Below, in pieces: positions 34,669 through 42,772 of a stretch of 64,000 nucleotides of DNA. The stretch lies in assembly GCF_005221285.1 (NCBI RefSeq), contig NZ_CP039886.1, positions 1,550,001 through 1,614,000 on the forward strand. The letters are read 5' to 3'. The position numbers and the translations under genes are program-made. A model generated the notes under the pieces. The model searched no databases, was not told the origin of the DNA, and saw only the letters and a program-made list of their open reading frames with translations. Numbering within the stretch: position 1 is the first letter of the stretch; every line of letters begins with the position of its first letter. The stretch comes from Neisseria flavescens. GTDB lineage: Bacteria; Pseudomonadota; Gammaproteobacteria; Burkholderiales; Neisseriaceae.

Positions 34669-34992
34669 ATGATGACCGAAAGCGAGTTTATCCGCGCGAG
34701 CGAAGCATTATTTGAACATATCGAAGACCAAATTGACGAAAACGGCTGGGATTTCGACTGCCGGTTTGCCGGAAACGTCCTGACCATCGAAGCCGAAAAC
34801 GGCACGCAAATCATCGTCAACCGCCACACGCCCAACCAAGAATTGTGGATTGCCGCAAAAAGCGGCGGCTACCATTTCGCCGAGAAAAACGGCAAATGGC
34901 TGGCAACGCGCGACGGACGCGATTTTTATGACGTTTTAAACGAAGCCCTGAGCGCGGCTTCGGGCGAAGCGGTGGAAATTGCGGAATTGTGA
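34669..34992 (+). CDS. cyaY: Frataxin-like iron protein CyaY
   Basis: Iron-binding regulator of iron-sulfur cluster assembly. The 107 residues show the acidic first helix (ESEFIRASEALFEHIEDQIDENG) and the strands with IIVNRHTPNQELWIAAKSGGYHF, the conserved frataxin surface. Two consecutive ATGs (34669, 34672) can start it. Divergent from lptM-lysA as in other Neisseria. Confidence 0.95.
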   Translation: MMTESEFIRASEALFEHIEDQIDENGWDFDCRFAGNVLTIEAENGTQIIVNRHTPNQELWIAAKSGGYHFAEKNGKWLATRDGRDFYDVLNEALSAASGEAVEIAEL

Positions 34993-35018
34993 TTTGGGTG
35001 TTATCACGGAAAGAAAAA

Positions 35019-36035
35019 ATGAACACACGTCCCTTTTATTTCGGACTGATATTTATCGCGATTATCGCTATACTTGCTAACTATTTAGGAAACACTGATT
35101 TTTCCCATCATTATCATATCAGTGCTTTAATTATTGCTATCCTACTAGGTATGGCAATCGGCAATACCATTTATCCGCAATTTTCAACACAAGTGGAAAA
35201 AGGCGTTTTGTTTGCCAAAGGCACGCTTCTTCGCACAGGCATTGTGCTGTATGGTTTCCGCCTCACTTTTGGCGATATTGCCGATGTAGGATTAAATGCA
35301 GTCGTTACCGATGCAATTATGCTAATTTCAACCTTCTTTTTTACCGCACTTTTAGGCATTCGTTATCTAAAAATGGATAAACAATTGGTTTATCTCACTG
35401 GAGCAGGTTGCAGCATTTGCGGTGCGGCAGCAGTGATGGCGGCAGAGCCTGTTACCAAAGCAGAATCCCATAAAGTTTCAGTGGCGATTGCCGTAGTGGT
35501 CATTTTCGGGACGCTTGCTATTTTTACTTACCCCTTGTTCTACACGTGGTCACAACATTTAATTAACGCCCATCAATTCGGTATTTATGTTGGTTCTAGT
35601 GTACACGAAGTGGCTCAAGTTTATGCGATTGGGGAAAATATTGATCCTATCGTGGCGAATACTGCCGTCATTTCCAAAATGATCCGAGTGATGATGCTCG
35701 CCCCCTTTTTATTAATGCTTTCTTGGTTATTAACACGTAGTAATGGAGTATCAGAAAATACATCACACAAAATTACAATTCCTTGGTTTGCTGTACTTTT
35801 TATTGGTGTTGCCATTTTTAATTCTTTTGATTTATTACCAAAAGAACTCGTGAAATTATTCGTTGAAATCGATTCTTTCTTATTAATTTCATCAATGGCT
35901 GCGCTTGGCTTAACGACGCAAGCAAGCGCAATCAAAAAGGCAGGATTAAAACCGTTTGTTTTAGGAATACTAACTTATTTATGGCTAGTGGTTGGTGGAT
36001 TTTTAGTGAACTATGGAATATCAAAATTAATATAA
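35019..36035 (+). CDS. YeiH-family (UPF0324) putative anion exporter, Haemophilus-like
   Basis: A 338-residue membrane protein with about ten helices and the family core GAGCSICGAAAVMAAEPV (about 128-145) and GSSVHEVAQVYAIG. YeiH proteins are proposed sulfate/sulfite-type exporters, unproven. ATG at 35019 follows GGAAAGAAAA. The gene is strikingly AT-rich against its neighbours, has no DUS, and contains ACCGCACTT at 35343-35351, the reverse complement of the Haemophilus uptake signal AAGTGCGGT, with an A-rich extension. From memory the protein closely resembles H. influenzae HI1643. Likely imported from Pasteurellaceae. Confidence 0.88.
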   Translation: MNTRPFYFGLIFIAIIAILANYLGNTDFSHHYHISALIIAILLGMAIGNTIYPQFSTQVEKGVLFAKGTLLRTGIVLYGFRLTFGDIADVGLNAVVTDAIMLISTFFFTALLGIRYLKMDKQLVYLTGAGCSICGAAAVMAAEPVTKAESHKVSVAIAVVVIFGTLAIFTYPLFYTWSQHLINAHQFGIYVGSSVHEVAQVYAIGENIDPIVANTAVISKMIRVMMLAPFLLMLSWLLTRSNGVSENTSHKITIPWFAVLFIGVAIFNSFDLLPKELVKLFVEIDSFLLISSMAALGLTTQASAIKKAGLKPFVLGILTYLWLVVGGFLVNYGISKLI

Positions 36036-36060
36036 AATTCACTAAAGAGAGCATTACCCA

Positions 36061-36480
36061 ATGGCACAATTACCTCTATATCGGACTGCCGAAATTAAAG
36101 ACTTTACTGTCGGCACGCCCGAAGTTTTACAATCATTTTTCGAACATGTCCCTTATGGTGTTGTCTTTGAAGACGACGGCGACACAGGCTACTTCTATGC
36201 CGCTTCGCAAGACGGGATTCTAGATGCCTTGCACATCTACAATGTCGAAGATGTATCCGACAAACATATCCCCAATCATGTCTTGATTTTATGGGATGAT
36301 GCCTGCACCATAGCCGCATTGTGTATCAACGACTACATTCATGCTGTCTATGATTTTGTCGAACAGGCAGGATATTGCCGCAACGGCTTCCCTGAAACAG
36401 GCGGCGAATGGGTGAAAGTCGAAAACCGCGTCTTGGACGATGAATTGCTGGACAAAATCCTCTCCCGAAAACCTACATAA
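36061..36480 (+). CDS. DUF2251-type hypothetical protein
   Basis: A 139-residue soluble acidic protein starting MAQLPLYRTAEIKDFTVGTPEVLQSFFE. The VVFEDDGDTGYFYAA and ILDALHIYNVEDV segments fit the DUF2251 family, which resembles small immunity or stress proteins of unknown role. No signal peptide. It starts 25 bases after the Haemophilus-like gene, and base composition returns to the Neisseria norm here. Confidence 0.75.
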   Translation: MAQLPLYRTAEIKDFTVGTPEVLQSFFEHVPYGVVFEDDGDTGYFYAASQDGILDALHIYNVEDVSDKHIPNHVLILWDDACTIAALCINDYIHAVYDFVEQAGYCRNGFPETGGEWVKVENRVLDDELLDKILSRKPT

Positions 36481-36501
36481 ACCATTCAAAAGGATAACCA
36501 A

Positions 36502-37008
36502 ATGCCCCTGTTAGACAGTTTCAAAGTCGACCACACCCGTATGCACGCCCCCGCCGTACGCGTGGCGAAAACCATGACCACGCCCAAAGGCGACACCATT
36601 ACCGTGTTTGACCTGCGTTTCTGCATTCCCAACAAAGAAATCCTGCCTGAAAAAGGCATTCATACGCTGGAGCACCTGTTCGCCGGTTTTATGCGCGACC
36701 ACTTGAACGGCAACGGCGTGGAAATCATCGACATTTCCCCGATGGGCTGCCGCACCGGTTTTTATATGAGTTTGATTGGTACGCCTTCCGAGCAGCAGGT
36801 TGCCGATGCGTGGCTGGCTTCGATGCAGGATGTGGCCAATGTCAAAGACCAAAGCAAAATCCCCGAGTTGAACGAATACCAATGCGGCACTTACCTGATG
36901 CACTCGCTTGCCGAAGCACACGAAATCGCCCAAAACGTTTTGGCACGCAAAGTCGCCGTCAATAAAAACGAAGAGCTGACATTGGACGAAAGTCTGTTGA
37001 ACGCTTAA
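36502..37008 (+). CDS. luxS: S-ribosylhomocysteine lyase
   Basis: Splits S-ribosylhomocysteine into homocysteine and the autoinducer-2 precursor in the activated methyl cycle. The metal-binding HTLEH (His54, Glu57, His58) with Cys128 (YQCGTY) and the catalytic Cys83 (GCRTGFY) are all present. Length 168 is typical. A DUS terminator follows. Confidence 0.97.
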   Translation: MPLLDSFKVDHTRMHAPAVRVAKTMTTPKGDTITVFDLRFCIPNKEILPEKGIHTLEHLFAGFMRDHLNGNGVEIIDISPMGCRTGFYMSLIGTPSEQQVADAWLASMQDVANVKDQSKIPELNEYQCGTYLMHSLAEAHEIAQNVLARKVAVNKNEELTLDESLLNA

Positions 37009-37022
37009 TCCGCCATGACAGT

Positions 37023-37064
37023 AAAGGCCGTCTGAAACTTTATATGACAAGTTTCAGACGGCCT
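37023..37064. terminator. DUS-pair terminator after luxS
   Basis: AAAGGCCGTCTGAAACTT faces AAGTTTCAGACGGCC, 15 bases after the stop. Confidence 0.85.
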
Positions 37065-37150
37065 AAAATCTTTTATTCCAATTTTCAACCTTTCAGCCAT
37101 AGTTTTACACCGCCTAAAAATAAGTTGGCGGATGCTGACAGTGTACATAG

Positions 37151-37156
37151 TATAAT
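37151..37156 (+). promoter_or_regulatory. -10 box for exported coiled-coil protein gene
   Basis: TATAAT at 37151-37156, about 36 bases before the likely ATG at 37193. TTGGCG 20 bases upstream is a weak -35 candidate. Confidence 0.4.
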
Positions 37157-37192
37157 TGCACTTTGAACAAACAACCTGATTCTATTGCCTTT

Positions 37193-38011
37193 ATGAAACC
37201 GTTTTTCTGCAAAACCGCCATTGCCCTCAGCCTGACCCTCCCTGCCGCCGCCAATGCTGCCGAGTATGTCTGCAATGTTGAAGGCATCACCGTTTATGCT
37301 TCATACCAGATAAACAATACCTGCCGCGTTACCGATTCGTACAACCTAGTAGAAACAAATGTATCTCAAACAAACGCTGAGCAGCTAAATTTGAATTCGA
37401 CTCTTACAGAACAACAAACAGATCCGAAAGCTGAAAACTCTTCTGCATCGTCCGACAAAACCAATATATCAACAGGATCTACAACCGAGATTTTCGCACT
37501 GACAGACTCGGTCAAGCCGACCGAACCCATACCAGCGACAGCAACTCCAACGAAGCCTACCAAAACCCCATTGTCCAAAGCATATAGACCAACCACTGAT
37601 GCACTCTTCAGTGATAAAGATGTCGATAACGACATCAAAATTCTGCCAAATGGTCCGATCGGTGGCGTTACCAATACTGCCGAAGCTGCTAATCCGCGTC
37701 TGAATATCCTCCTACGCAACAGCATACAGAAACGTCAGGCCAAGCAAAACAGCCAGCAATACATCCACCGCAAAGCACCGGTTCGTACCATTCCCGCAAC
37801 CATTGCTGCACCACAACCCAAACCTAAAGAAACACGTAAACAGGTATTACAAGGGGAAATTCGCAACGAACAGACCGCTATCATCCGCCTTCAAACCCAG
37901 CTGAATGCGGCCAAACAAAAAGGCGATCAGATTAAAATCCAACAGCTGACCCGTACCATCAACGCCCGTAAAGCGAATATCCGCGCTATTCAAGGTGAGA
38001 TGTCTCGTTAA
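37193..38011 (+). CDS. Exported protein, low-complexity with C-terminal coiled coil
   Basis: A 272-residue protein from the ATG at 37193. Residues 1-23 are a signal peptide (LSLTLPAAANAA). A short N-terminal module (EYVCNVEGITVYASYQINNTCRV) has two cysteines likely to form a disulfide; residues about 50-150 are Ser/Thr/Pro-rich and probably unstructured; the last 60 residues form a strongly charged coiled coil (RNEQTAIIRLQTQLNAAKQKG). Likely periplasmic. I do not recognise a function. AT content is moderately higher than its neighbours. Confidence 0.72.
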   Translation: MKPFFCKTAIALSLTLPAAANAAEYVCNVEGITVYASYQINNTCRVTDSYNLVETNVSQTNAEQLNLNSTLTEQQTDPKAENSSASSDKTNISTGSTTEIFALTDSVKPTEPIPATATPTKPTKTPLSKAYRPTTDALFSDKDVDNDIKILPNGPIGGVTNTAEAANPRLNILLRNSIQKRQAKQNSQQYIHRKAPVRTIPATIAAPQPKPKETRKQVLQGEIRNEQTAIIRLQTQLNAAKQKGDQIKIQQLTRTINARKANIRAIQGEMSR

Positions 38012-38078
38012 TTGGTTTTTAATGACGTAAACCTTTTTTATTCAATAGACAAATACTTTCTCTAAAATCATTTGCCGA

Positions 38079-38768
38079 TCACGCCAAAGTATATTTCTTC
38101 ACATCCCTACCCTCTTGCGCCATTACTGCTTCTATCCAATCGGCGATATTTTGCCAATAATATTGCGGCTTTTCAGACGGCCTATCAGTCTGAGTACCTT
38201 CATCATTCAACACAACGGGAACACCCTGCTCTGCACCGGCTTCAAGCACAATCCAAATACTGCCTTCATGAGTATCGGCATGAGCCGCTTGATGTTCGTA
38301 TGCCCAGCCAACCGCAGCTTGTCCGCCATTTTGCAAAGACTGCATTGCCAGCAATAATGGATGAAAGCAGGTATCTACATTGTTGTCGGCAGCCACAACC
38401 AAAGTTGCACCATGCGTGCCTAACGCTTGCGCGGCATGAAAAACGGGGGAATTGTGCAGGTTGGCAATAAAATCAAACGGCATCGCGGCGTAATGGTTCA
38501 GCACATTGTCTGCCATTTTTTCAAATATGGATGGCGAAGAAAATGGCGTACCGAGAAAAACAGCGCAATCAGAACGGATTTTGCTTTGTTCCTTTAGCTG
38601 CCCTGCACCAAGTGCGGCAATCAAACTCAAGCGACTGAGGCGGCGGGTATCTATACCGCTTTGCTGCTTTAAGGTTTGTTTGAGGATTTTACCGCCGGTG
38701 CCGGCATCAGTATCAAAACGCACGGCGGCGGTAATACGGATATTAGGATTTACGGTTGCCATTGCCAT
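38079..38768 (-). CDS. Ketosynthase-like protein (Ketoacyl-synt_2 type), no catalytic Cys
   Basis: A protein of about 229 residues resembling the N-terminal beta-ketoacyl synthase-like domain family found in aryl polyene and related clusters. Where an active ketosynthase has its Cys it reads NSPVFHAAQALG, so it is probably a partner or chain-length factor rather than an enzyme. Start codons at 38768 or 38762 overlap the end of the preceding ketosynthase gene, so translation is coupled; the frame extends to 38846. Third gene of the ACP-KS-KS-like set. Role inferred from family and context. Confidence 0.72.
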   Translation of the reverse strand: MAMATVNPNIRITAAVRFDTDAGTGGKILKQTLKQQSGIDTRRLSRLSLIAALGAGQLKEQSKIRSDCAVFLGTPFSSPSIFEKMADNVLNHYAAMPFDFIANLHNSPVFHAAQALGTHGATLVVAADNNVDTCFHPLLLAMQSLQNGGQAAVGWAYEHQAAHADTHEGSIWIVLEAGAEQGVPVVLNDEGTQTDRPSEKPQYYWQNIADWIEAVMAQEGRDVKKYTLA

Positions 38769-39808
38769 ACCAAAGATGTGTTGCTGCCGCCAAAACCAAA
38801 CTGATTGGCCAAACAGAAAAAGCCGCCTTTTTGTGAAACAGCGCATTCGGAAAAACGAATTTCCTGCCCCTGATAATCGTTGCTTCCGCCTTGTTTTAAA
38901 GCGGATAAAAGCAGGGCCGTTTCAAGGGCTGCCGTTGCGCCAAGCGTGTGTCCGATTTGCGGCTTGAACGCCATCAAAGGCGGCAGTGTACCGAATATAT
39001 TTTCCAGTGCGGCCAATTCGGCAGCATCGCTGTCAGTTGTGCCGATACCGTGTGTTTTAACGGCTGTAATGCTTTCAGGAGCGATGCCTGCAATATCTAA
39101 CGCACGGCGCATCACCTGCTCTTGCGCTTGGCCATCGCTTTGAATCAGGTCATTGCCTGTATTGGCAGCGTGTCCGATAAGTTTCAGACGGCCTGAAGAA
39201 GATTCGGGAGCAGTGGAAGATAAGGCAAGTGCGGCAACACCTTCGCCTAAAATCAAACCGTTTCCGCCAAAAGGCTGATACTGTTTGGACAGCAAACCCA
39301 AGCTGTGAAAATGCAGCAAAGTCAGCCGATTGAGGCTTTCAATCCCAAGCACAAAGGCACGCTCCACCCTGCCACGCAAACAATTATCCGCCTGAATCAG
39401 CGCATGGGCAGATGAAGTGCAGGCAGTAGCGAAACTGAAAATCTGCCGATTGCCGCTGCGCCGGCGCAAATCTTCGGCGAGATAAAGCAAATTGTGTTCT
39501 TCTTCCACCCTATTGCCCGCAAAATGGCGGTTTTCATATTCGGAGATGGAATAGGAACTGGAACCGATAAACACCGGCGCATCATGCCAACTTTCAGACG
39601 GCCAGCCTGCATTTTCGGCGGCTCGGCGCAAATGTTGTTCGGCGATATCCGCAAATTCCTTCCGCCCCAAACTGTCGTCGGCGAATGCACGAAAATAAGC
39701 AGCCTGCTGCGGTTGGTTTAAAAACATATAAGACACCGCGTCAGGCCGTCTGAAATCCGCTTGCGGATTCAAGGCAGAAGTGGCCGCCGTACCGCAAACC
39801 CAACTCAT
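38750..39808 (-). CDS. Beta-ketoacyl-ACP synthase (FabB/FabF-type)
   Basis: A 352-residue condensing enzyme with an intact Cys-His-His triad: FATAC130TSSAHAL, VKTH253GIGTTDSD, KPQIGH287TLGA. It is shorter than housekeeping FabF (about 410) and diverged at the N-terminus, as in secondary lipid or aryl-polyene ketosynthases. Its start overlaps the acyl carrier protein end by four bases, and its stop overlaps the ketosynthase-like gene. Probably elongates an ACP-bound chain for a specialised product. Confidence 0.85.
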   Translation of the reverse strand: MSWVCGTAATSALNPQADFRRPDAVSYMFLNQPQQAAYFRAFADDSLGRKEFADIAEQHLRRAAENAGWPSESWHDAPVFIGSSSYSISEYENRHFAGNRVEEEHNLLYLAEDLRRRSGNRQIFSFATACTSSAHALIQADNCLRGRVERAFVLGIESLNRLTLLHFHSLGLLSKQYQPFGGNGLILGEGVAALALSSTAPESSSGRLKLIGHAANTGNDLIQSDGQAQEQVMRRALDIAGIAPESITAVKTHGIGTTDSDAAELAALENIFGTLPPLMAFKPQIGHTLGATAALETALLLSALKQGGSNDYQGQEIRFSECAVSQKGGFFCLANQFGFGGSNTSLVWQWQP

Positions 39809-40095
39809 GCGCCATGCTCCGCACGGATAAACGCCGCCAAATCACGTACGCACATCATATGTTTGCGCACCATACGGTCGCCCTGCAGGCGCACTTGGAA
39901 ATACTGTTGCAAGGCAACGCTGATTTGTAGCGCATCAAGCGAATCCAAACCGACCGGACTGTCATCGCCAAACAAAAGTGCATCGTCGGTGAAATCATCC
40001 ATATCCACATCGTCGGCCTTATCGGCCTCTTGCACGATTAGCTTTTTCAATTCCGCTTCCAGATCGTGCTCGGCCAGTGTAAAGGTGTAAGACAT
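39805..40095 (-). CDS. Acyl carrier protein (specialised)
   Basis: A 96-residue acyl carrier protein with the phosphopantetheine attachment motif GLDSLD (Ser52) and acidic first half. It is not the housekeeping AcpP, which is shorter and far more conserved. First gene of the three-gene set with ketosynthase and ketosynthase-like protein; could correspond to the DarC-type carrier of dialkylresorcinol systems. Preceded by a DUS-linked repeat and followed by overlap with the ketosynthase. Confidence 0.85.
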   Translation of the reverse strand: MSYTFTLAEHDLEAELKKLIVQEADKADDVDMDDFTDDALLFGDDSPVGLDSLDALQISVALQQYFQVRLQGDRMVRKHMMCVRDLAAFIRAEHGA

Positions 40096-40138
40096 TTTTA
40101 AACTCCCATTTTTATCTCTTGAAGCAACAGCTTATTTT

Positions 40139-40172
40139 AGCGAAACTCGCTACGCTCGTTTTCAGACGGCCT
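40139..40172. repeat. DUS-linked repeat element, copy 1
   Basis: The DUS TTCAGACGGCCT (40161-40172) is joined to a 24-bp block (40139-40162) that is identical, in reverse complement, to the first unit of the tandem array at 42650. The block contains AGCGA-AAC-TCGCT, able to form a small hairpin. Located in the gap between rsmE and the ACP gene. Confidence 0.7.
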
Positions 40173-40177
40173 GAACT

Positions 40178-40903
40178 TTATGCAAAATCGCCCCAAAGCG
40201 TCTGCATGGCGGCGATGGCCGCAAGTGAGGCGGTTTCGGTACGCAACACCCGTTTGCCAAGCGTAACGGATTGAAAACCGGCATCAAATGCCTGCTGCTC
40301 TTCCTTCTCCGTCCAGCCACCTTCCGGGCCGACCATAAACACGACCTTACCGGATTGCGGCCGAACATCGCTCAGTTTTTGTGCGCGGTTCAAACTCATT
40401 AACAGTTTGGTCGTTTCCTGCGGCAACTGTTGCAGAGCCTGTGCATAAGTCGTCAGTGGCAAAACCTTTGGCACAATATTGCGGCCGCTTTGTTCACACG
40501 CAGAAACAACGATTTCCTGCCAACGCTCTACCCGCTTTTCAGCACGTTCGCCGCTCAAGCGGACGACACAGCGTTCGCTGATGACCGGGCGGATTTCTGC
40601 CACGCCCAATTCCACGCTTTTCTGCAAAGTGAAATCCATGCGCTCGGCGGCGGATACCGCCTGTACCAACGTAATGTTCAGCGGCGATTCGTTGTCCGTT
40701 GCCTCTTCACGCAAAATGCGCACGCTGGCGCGGCGTTTTTCCAAAACTTCGGGCAAAGCCGGATATGCCTTGCCATTGCCGTTAAACAACACGATTTCTT
40801 CCGTGTTTTTCACGCGCAATACATTCAAATGGCGCACCACATTATCGGGCAATTCGACCACGCTGTCGGGGCTTAAGGCAAAATCAACATAAAATCGGGG
40901 CAT
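40178..40903 (-). CDS. rsmE: 16S rRNA m3U1498 methyltransferase
   Basis: SPOUT-class methyltransferase acting on U1498 in the decoding region. The 241 residues have the N-terminal PUA-like domain (MPRFYVDF... HLNVLRVK) and the knotted C-terminal SAM site with VGPEGGWTEKEE (about 192-203) and LGKRVLRTETA. A solitary gene with its own promoter region. Confidence 0.95.
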   Translation of the reverse strand: MPRFYVDFALSPDSVVELPDNVVRHLNVLRVKNTEEIVLFNGNGKAYPALPEVLEKRRASVRILREEATDNESPLNITLVQAVSAAERMDFTLQKSVELGVAEIRPVISERCVVRLSGERAEKRVERWQEIVVSACEQSGRNIVPKVLPLTTYAQALQQLPQETTKLLMSLNRAQKLSDVRPQSGKVVFMVGPEGGWTEKEEQQAFDAGFQSVTLGKRVLRTETASLAAIAAMQTLWGDFA

Positions 40904-41000
40904 GGTTTCCTGCTTTATTCATGTATATAATTTGAGCTTTCGTGAACGAAATTGAAACACGGCGACATACACTTGCCTGCCTGATTTCGATTTCATCCAC

Positions 41001-41006
41001 TATAAT
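41001..41006 (+). promoter_or_regulatory. -10 box for suhB
   Basis: TATAAT at 41001-41006, about 60 bases before the GTG start; no strong -35. Confidence 0.4.
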
Positions 41007-41067
41007 TTGAAAACTTCACGAATTTTAATCCACTGTCACGCAAAACTGCAAAAAACAAGGATACGCC

Positions 41068-41856
41068 GTGCTATACCGTTTACAGAAAGTCGTCCGCCAC
41101 ATCGCCCAAACCGAAGTCATGCCGCGTTTTCTGAACACGCCGTCACGACGCAAGGAAGACGGCTCGGTTTTAAGTGAAGCAGATTTGGCCGCACAAACCG
41201 CTTTTACCGCCGCCCTGCCCTTATTGGAAGATTGTCCGATGTTGGGCGAGGAGATGAGCGTTCAGGAGCAAACCCGTTTGTGGAACGAACATTCAGACGG
41301 CCTATGGATTGTCGATCCTATCGACGGCACAAACAACTTCGTCAACGGTTTGCCGCATTTTGCCGTATCCGTCGCACTGGTTAAAAACGGCCACGCCGAA
41401 TTGGGTGTGATTTACAATCCGGTCAGCGGCGAATGTTTCTACGCCGAACGCGGCAAAGGCGCATTCCTCAACGGTACGCCGCTGCCGCTGCGTTCCGAAA
41501 ACAAAAAACTCAACGAATCCATTGCCGGCGTAGAAATCAAATACCTGCGTTCGGGCAAACTCGCCAGCCGCATGAATACCCTTGCCCCATTCGGCACAAT
41601 CCGCAGCATGGGCAGCAGCACGCTCGATTGGTGCTACCTTGCCAGCGGCCGCTACGATATTTACATCCACGGCGGACAAAAGCTGTGGGACTACGCTGCC
41701 GGCGCATTGATTTTTGAAGAAGCCGGCGGCTGCCTGACCACTTTGGAAGGCGACGATTTTTGGAGCGGCGAACATGTATTCAAGCGTTCCGTCATCGCCG
41801 CATTGCAACCCGAGCTGTTTCAACAATGGGTGAAATGGATTCGAGAAAATCAGTAA
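41068..41856 (+). CDS. suhB: Inositol-1-monophosphatase / SuhB
   Basis: Mg-dependent phosphatase; in E. coli SuhB also joins the ribosomal RNA antitermination complex. Metal-site motifs: LGEEMS near residue 59, WIVDPIDGTNNFVNG near 81-95, and C-terminal WDYAAGALIFEEAGG near 209. Length 262 is typical. The start is GTG at 41068 with AAGG upstream. A candidate small RNA or long terminator follows. Confidence 0.93.
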   Translation: MLYRLQKVVRHIAQTEVMPRFLNTPSRRKEDGSVLSEADLAAQTAFTAALPLLEDCPMLGEEMSVQEQTRLWNEHSDGLWIVDPIDGTNNFVNGLPHFAVSVALVKNGHAELGVIYNPVSGECFYAERGKGAFLNGTPLPLRSENKKLNESIAGVEIKYLRSGKLASRMNTLAPFGTIRSMGSSTLDWCYLASGRYDIYIHGGQKLWDYAAGALIFEEAGGCLTTLEGDDFWSGEHVFKRSVIAALQPELFQQWVKWIRENQ

Positions 41857-41956
41857 AAATACCGTTTATCTTCAAAAAATCACGATTATCTTGCAACTTA
41901 TTTGAATTATTTTACTTCTTAACATAATTTAACACCAAAAACGGTAGAATATTAAT

Positions 41957-42068
41957 CGCTGACACAACACCGCTCTTTCATCCCTTTTGGGCGGTGCAGC
42001 AAGTAAGACGTTTTCCCGCAATGTATTGGCCATTCATACTTCTCCCTTAGTATGAATGGTTTTTTTTA
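41957..42068 (+). ncRNA. Candidate small RNA with two pyrimidine-rich hairpin loops
   Basis: Downstream of suhB a -10 box TAGAAT (41945-41950) is followed by two stems: CACCGC/GCGGTG (41968-41973 and 41991-41996) with loop TCTTTCATCCCTTTTGG, and CCATTCATAC/GTATGAATGG (42030-42039 and 42050-42059) with loop TTCTCCCTTA and an uninterrupted T8 tail. Pyrimidine-rich loops complementary to ribosome-binding sites plus a strong terminator resemble Hfq-dependent Neisseria small RNAs. The second stem alone could simply terminate suhB. No open reading frame. Confidence 0.5.
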
Positions 42069-42075
42069 TCTGCAA

Positions 42076-42114
42076 AAACAGCTCAGGCCGTCTGAACGTT
42101 CAGACGGCCTGTTT
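42076..42114. terminator. DUS-pair terminator of ychJ
   Basis: AAACAG-CT-CAGGCCGTCTGAA faces TTCAGACGGCCTGTTT, almost a perfect palindrome, 7 bases beyond the ychJ stop. Confidence 0.85.
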
Positions 42115-42120
42115 ACATGA

Positions 42121-42588
42121 CTATTTGAAAAACTGTCCGCAACACGCCTTAAACTTTTTGCCCGAACCGCACAAACAAGGCTGTTTCATCGTCGGTAACG
42201 CAACGGTCGGATCAATAAAGTACCAACGCCCGTCTATTTTCACAAATGCCGACAACTCATGATGGCACTCGGTTTGCCCATTCTCTTCAAAATACGCCTC
42301 AAACTCGACCAAAGCATGCAGCTTGCCAAACGGCACATGACGGACAACCTTCAATCCCGACCACTGCGTCTGCTTACTCCATGCCGCCAAATCCTGCTTG
42401 TCCAACAAATTCTGCTGCACAGGGACAGTCGTGTCCACGATATAGTCGATTTCCTGCAAAACATACGCGCTGTAACGCGAACGCATCAACTCTTCCGCCG
42501 TCGAGGCCGCCGCCTCACGCGCATGAAACGGTGCGCAACATTCCGTATAAACACGCCCCGACTGACAGGGGCAAAGTGTAGCCGTCAT
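42121..42588 (-). CDS. YchJ-family SEC-C motif protein
   Basis: A 155-residue protein with zinc-binding SEC-C-type motifs at both ends: CPCQSGRVYTECCAPFH (about 6-22) and CLCGSGKKFKACCGQFF at the C-terminus, flanking an NTF2-like domain (LMRSRYSAYVLQEIDYIVDTT). SEC-C motifs resemble the SecA tail that binds SecB and ribosomes; YchJ itself is uncharacterised. Confidence 0.9.
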   Translation of the reverse strand: MTATLCPCQSGRVYTECCAPFHAREAAASTAEELMRSRYSAYVLQEIDYIVDTTVPVQQNLLDKQDLAAWSKQTQWSGLKVVRHVPFGKLHALVEFEAYFEENGQTECHHELSAFVKIDGRWYFIDPTVALPTMKQPCLCGSGKKFKACCGQFFK

Positions 42589-42639
42589 TCCTAATTACCC
42601 GAATAAATCCATTTCAAAATTATAACGTAAACCCGACTC

Positions 42640-42745
42640 AGGCCGTCTGAAAACGAGCGTAGCGAGTTTCGCTAAAACGAGCGCAGTGAATTTCACTAAA
42701 ACAGACACAGCATGTTTCGCCAAAATAAACGCAACAATCTGATAT
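42640..42745. repeat. DUS followed by decaying 24-bp tandem array
   Basis: After the DUS (AGGCCGTCTGAA, ending 42651) come four 24-base units at 42650, 42674, 42698 and 42722, each beginning AAAA and progressively diverged; the last merges into the rsxB -10 region. The first unit is the same block found at 40139-40162. Confidence 0.7.
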
Positions 42746-42748
42746 AAT
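42743..42748 (+). promoter_or_regulatory. -10 box for rsxB-like gene
   Basis: TATAAT at 42743-42748, 25 bases before the ATG, at the edge of the tandem array. Confidence 0.45.
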
Positions 42749-42772
42749 GCGCCTTTTCGATTTTGACTACCC

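Noticed and set aside
40139..42745. CRISPR-like array from the repeated 24-bp blocks
   Set aside because: Units are directly adjacent without spacers, decay along the array and have no cas genes nearby.
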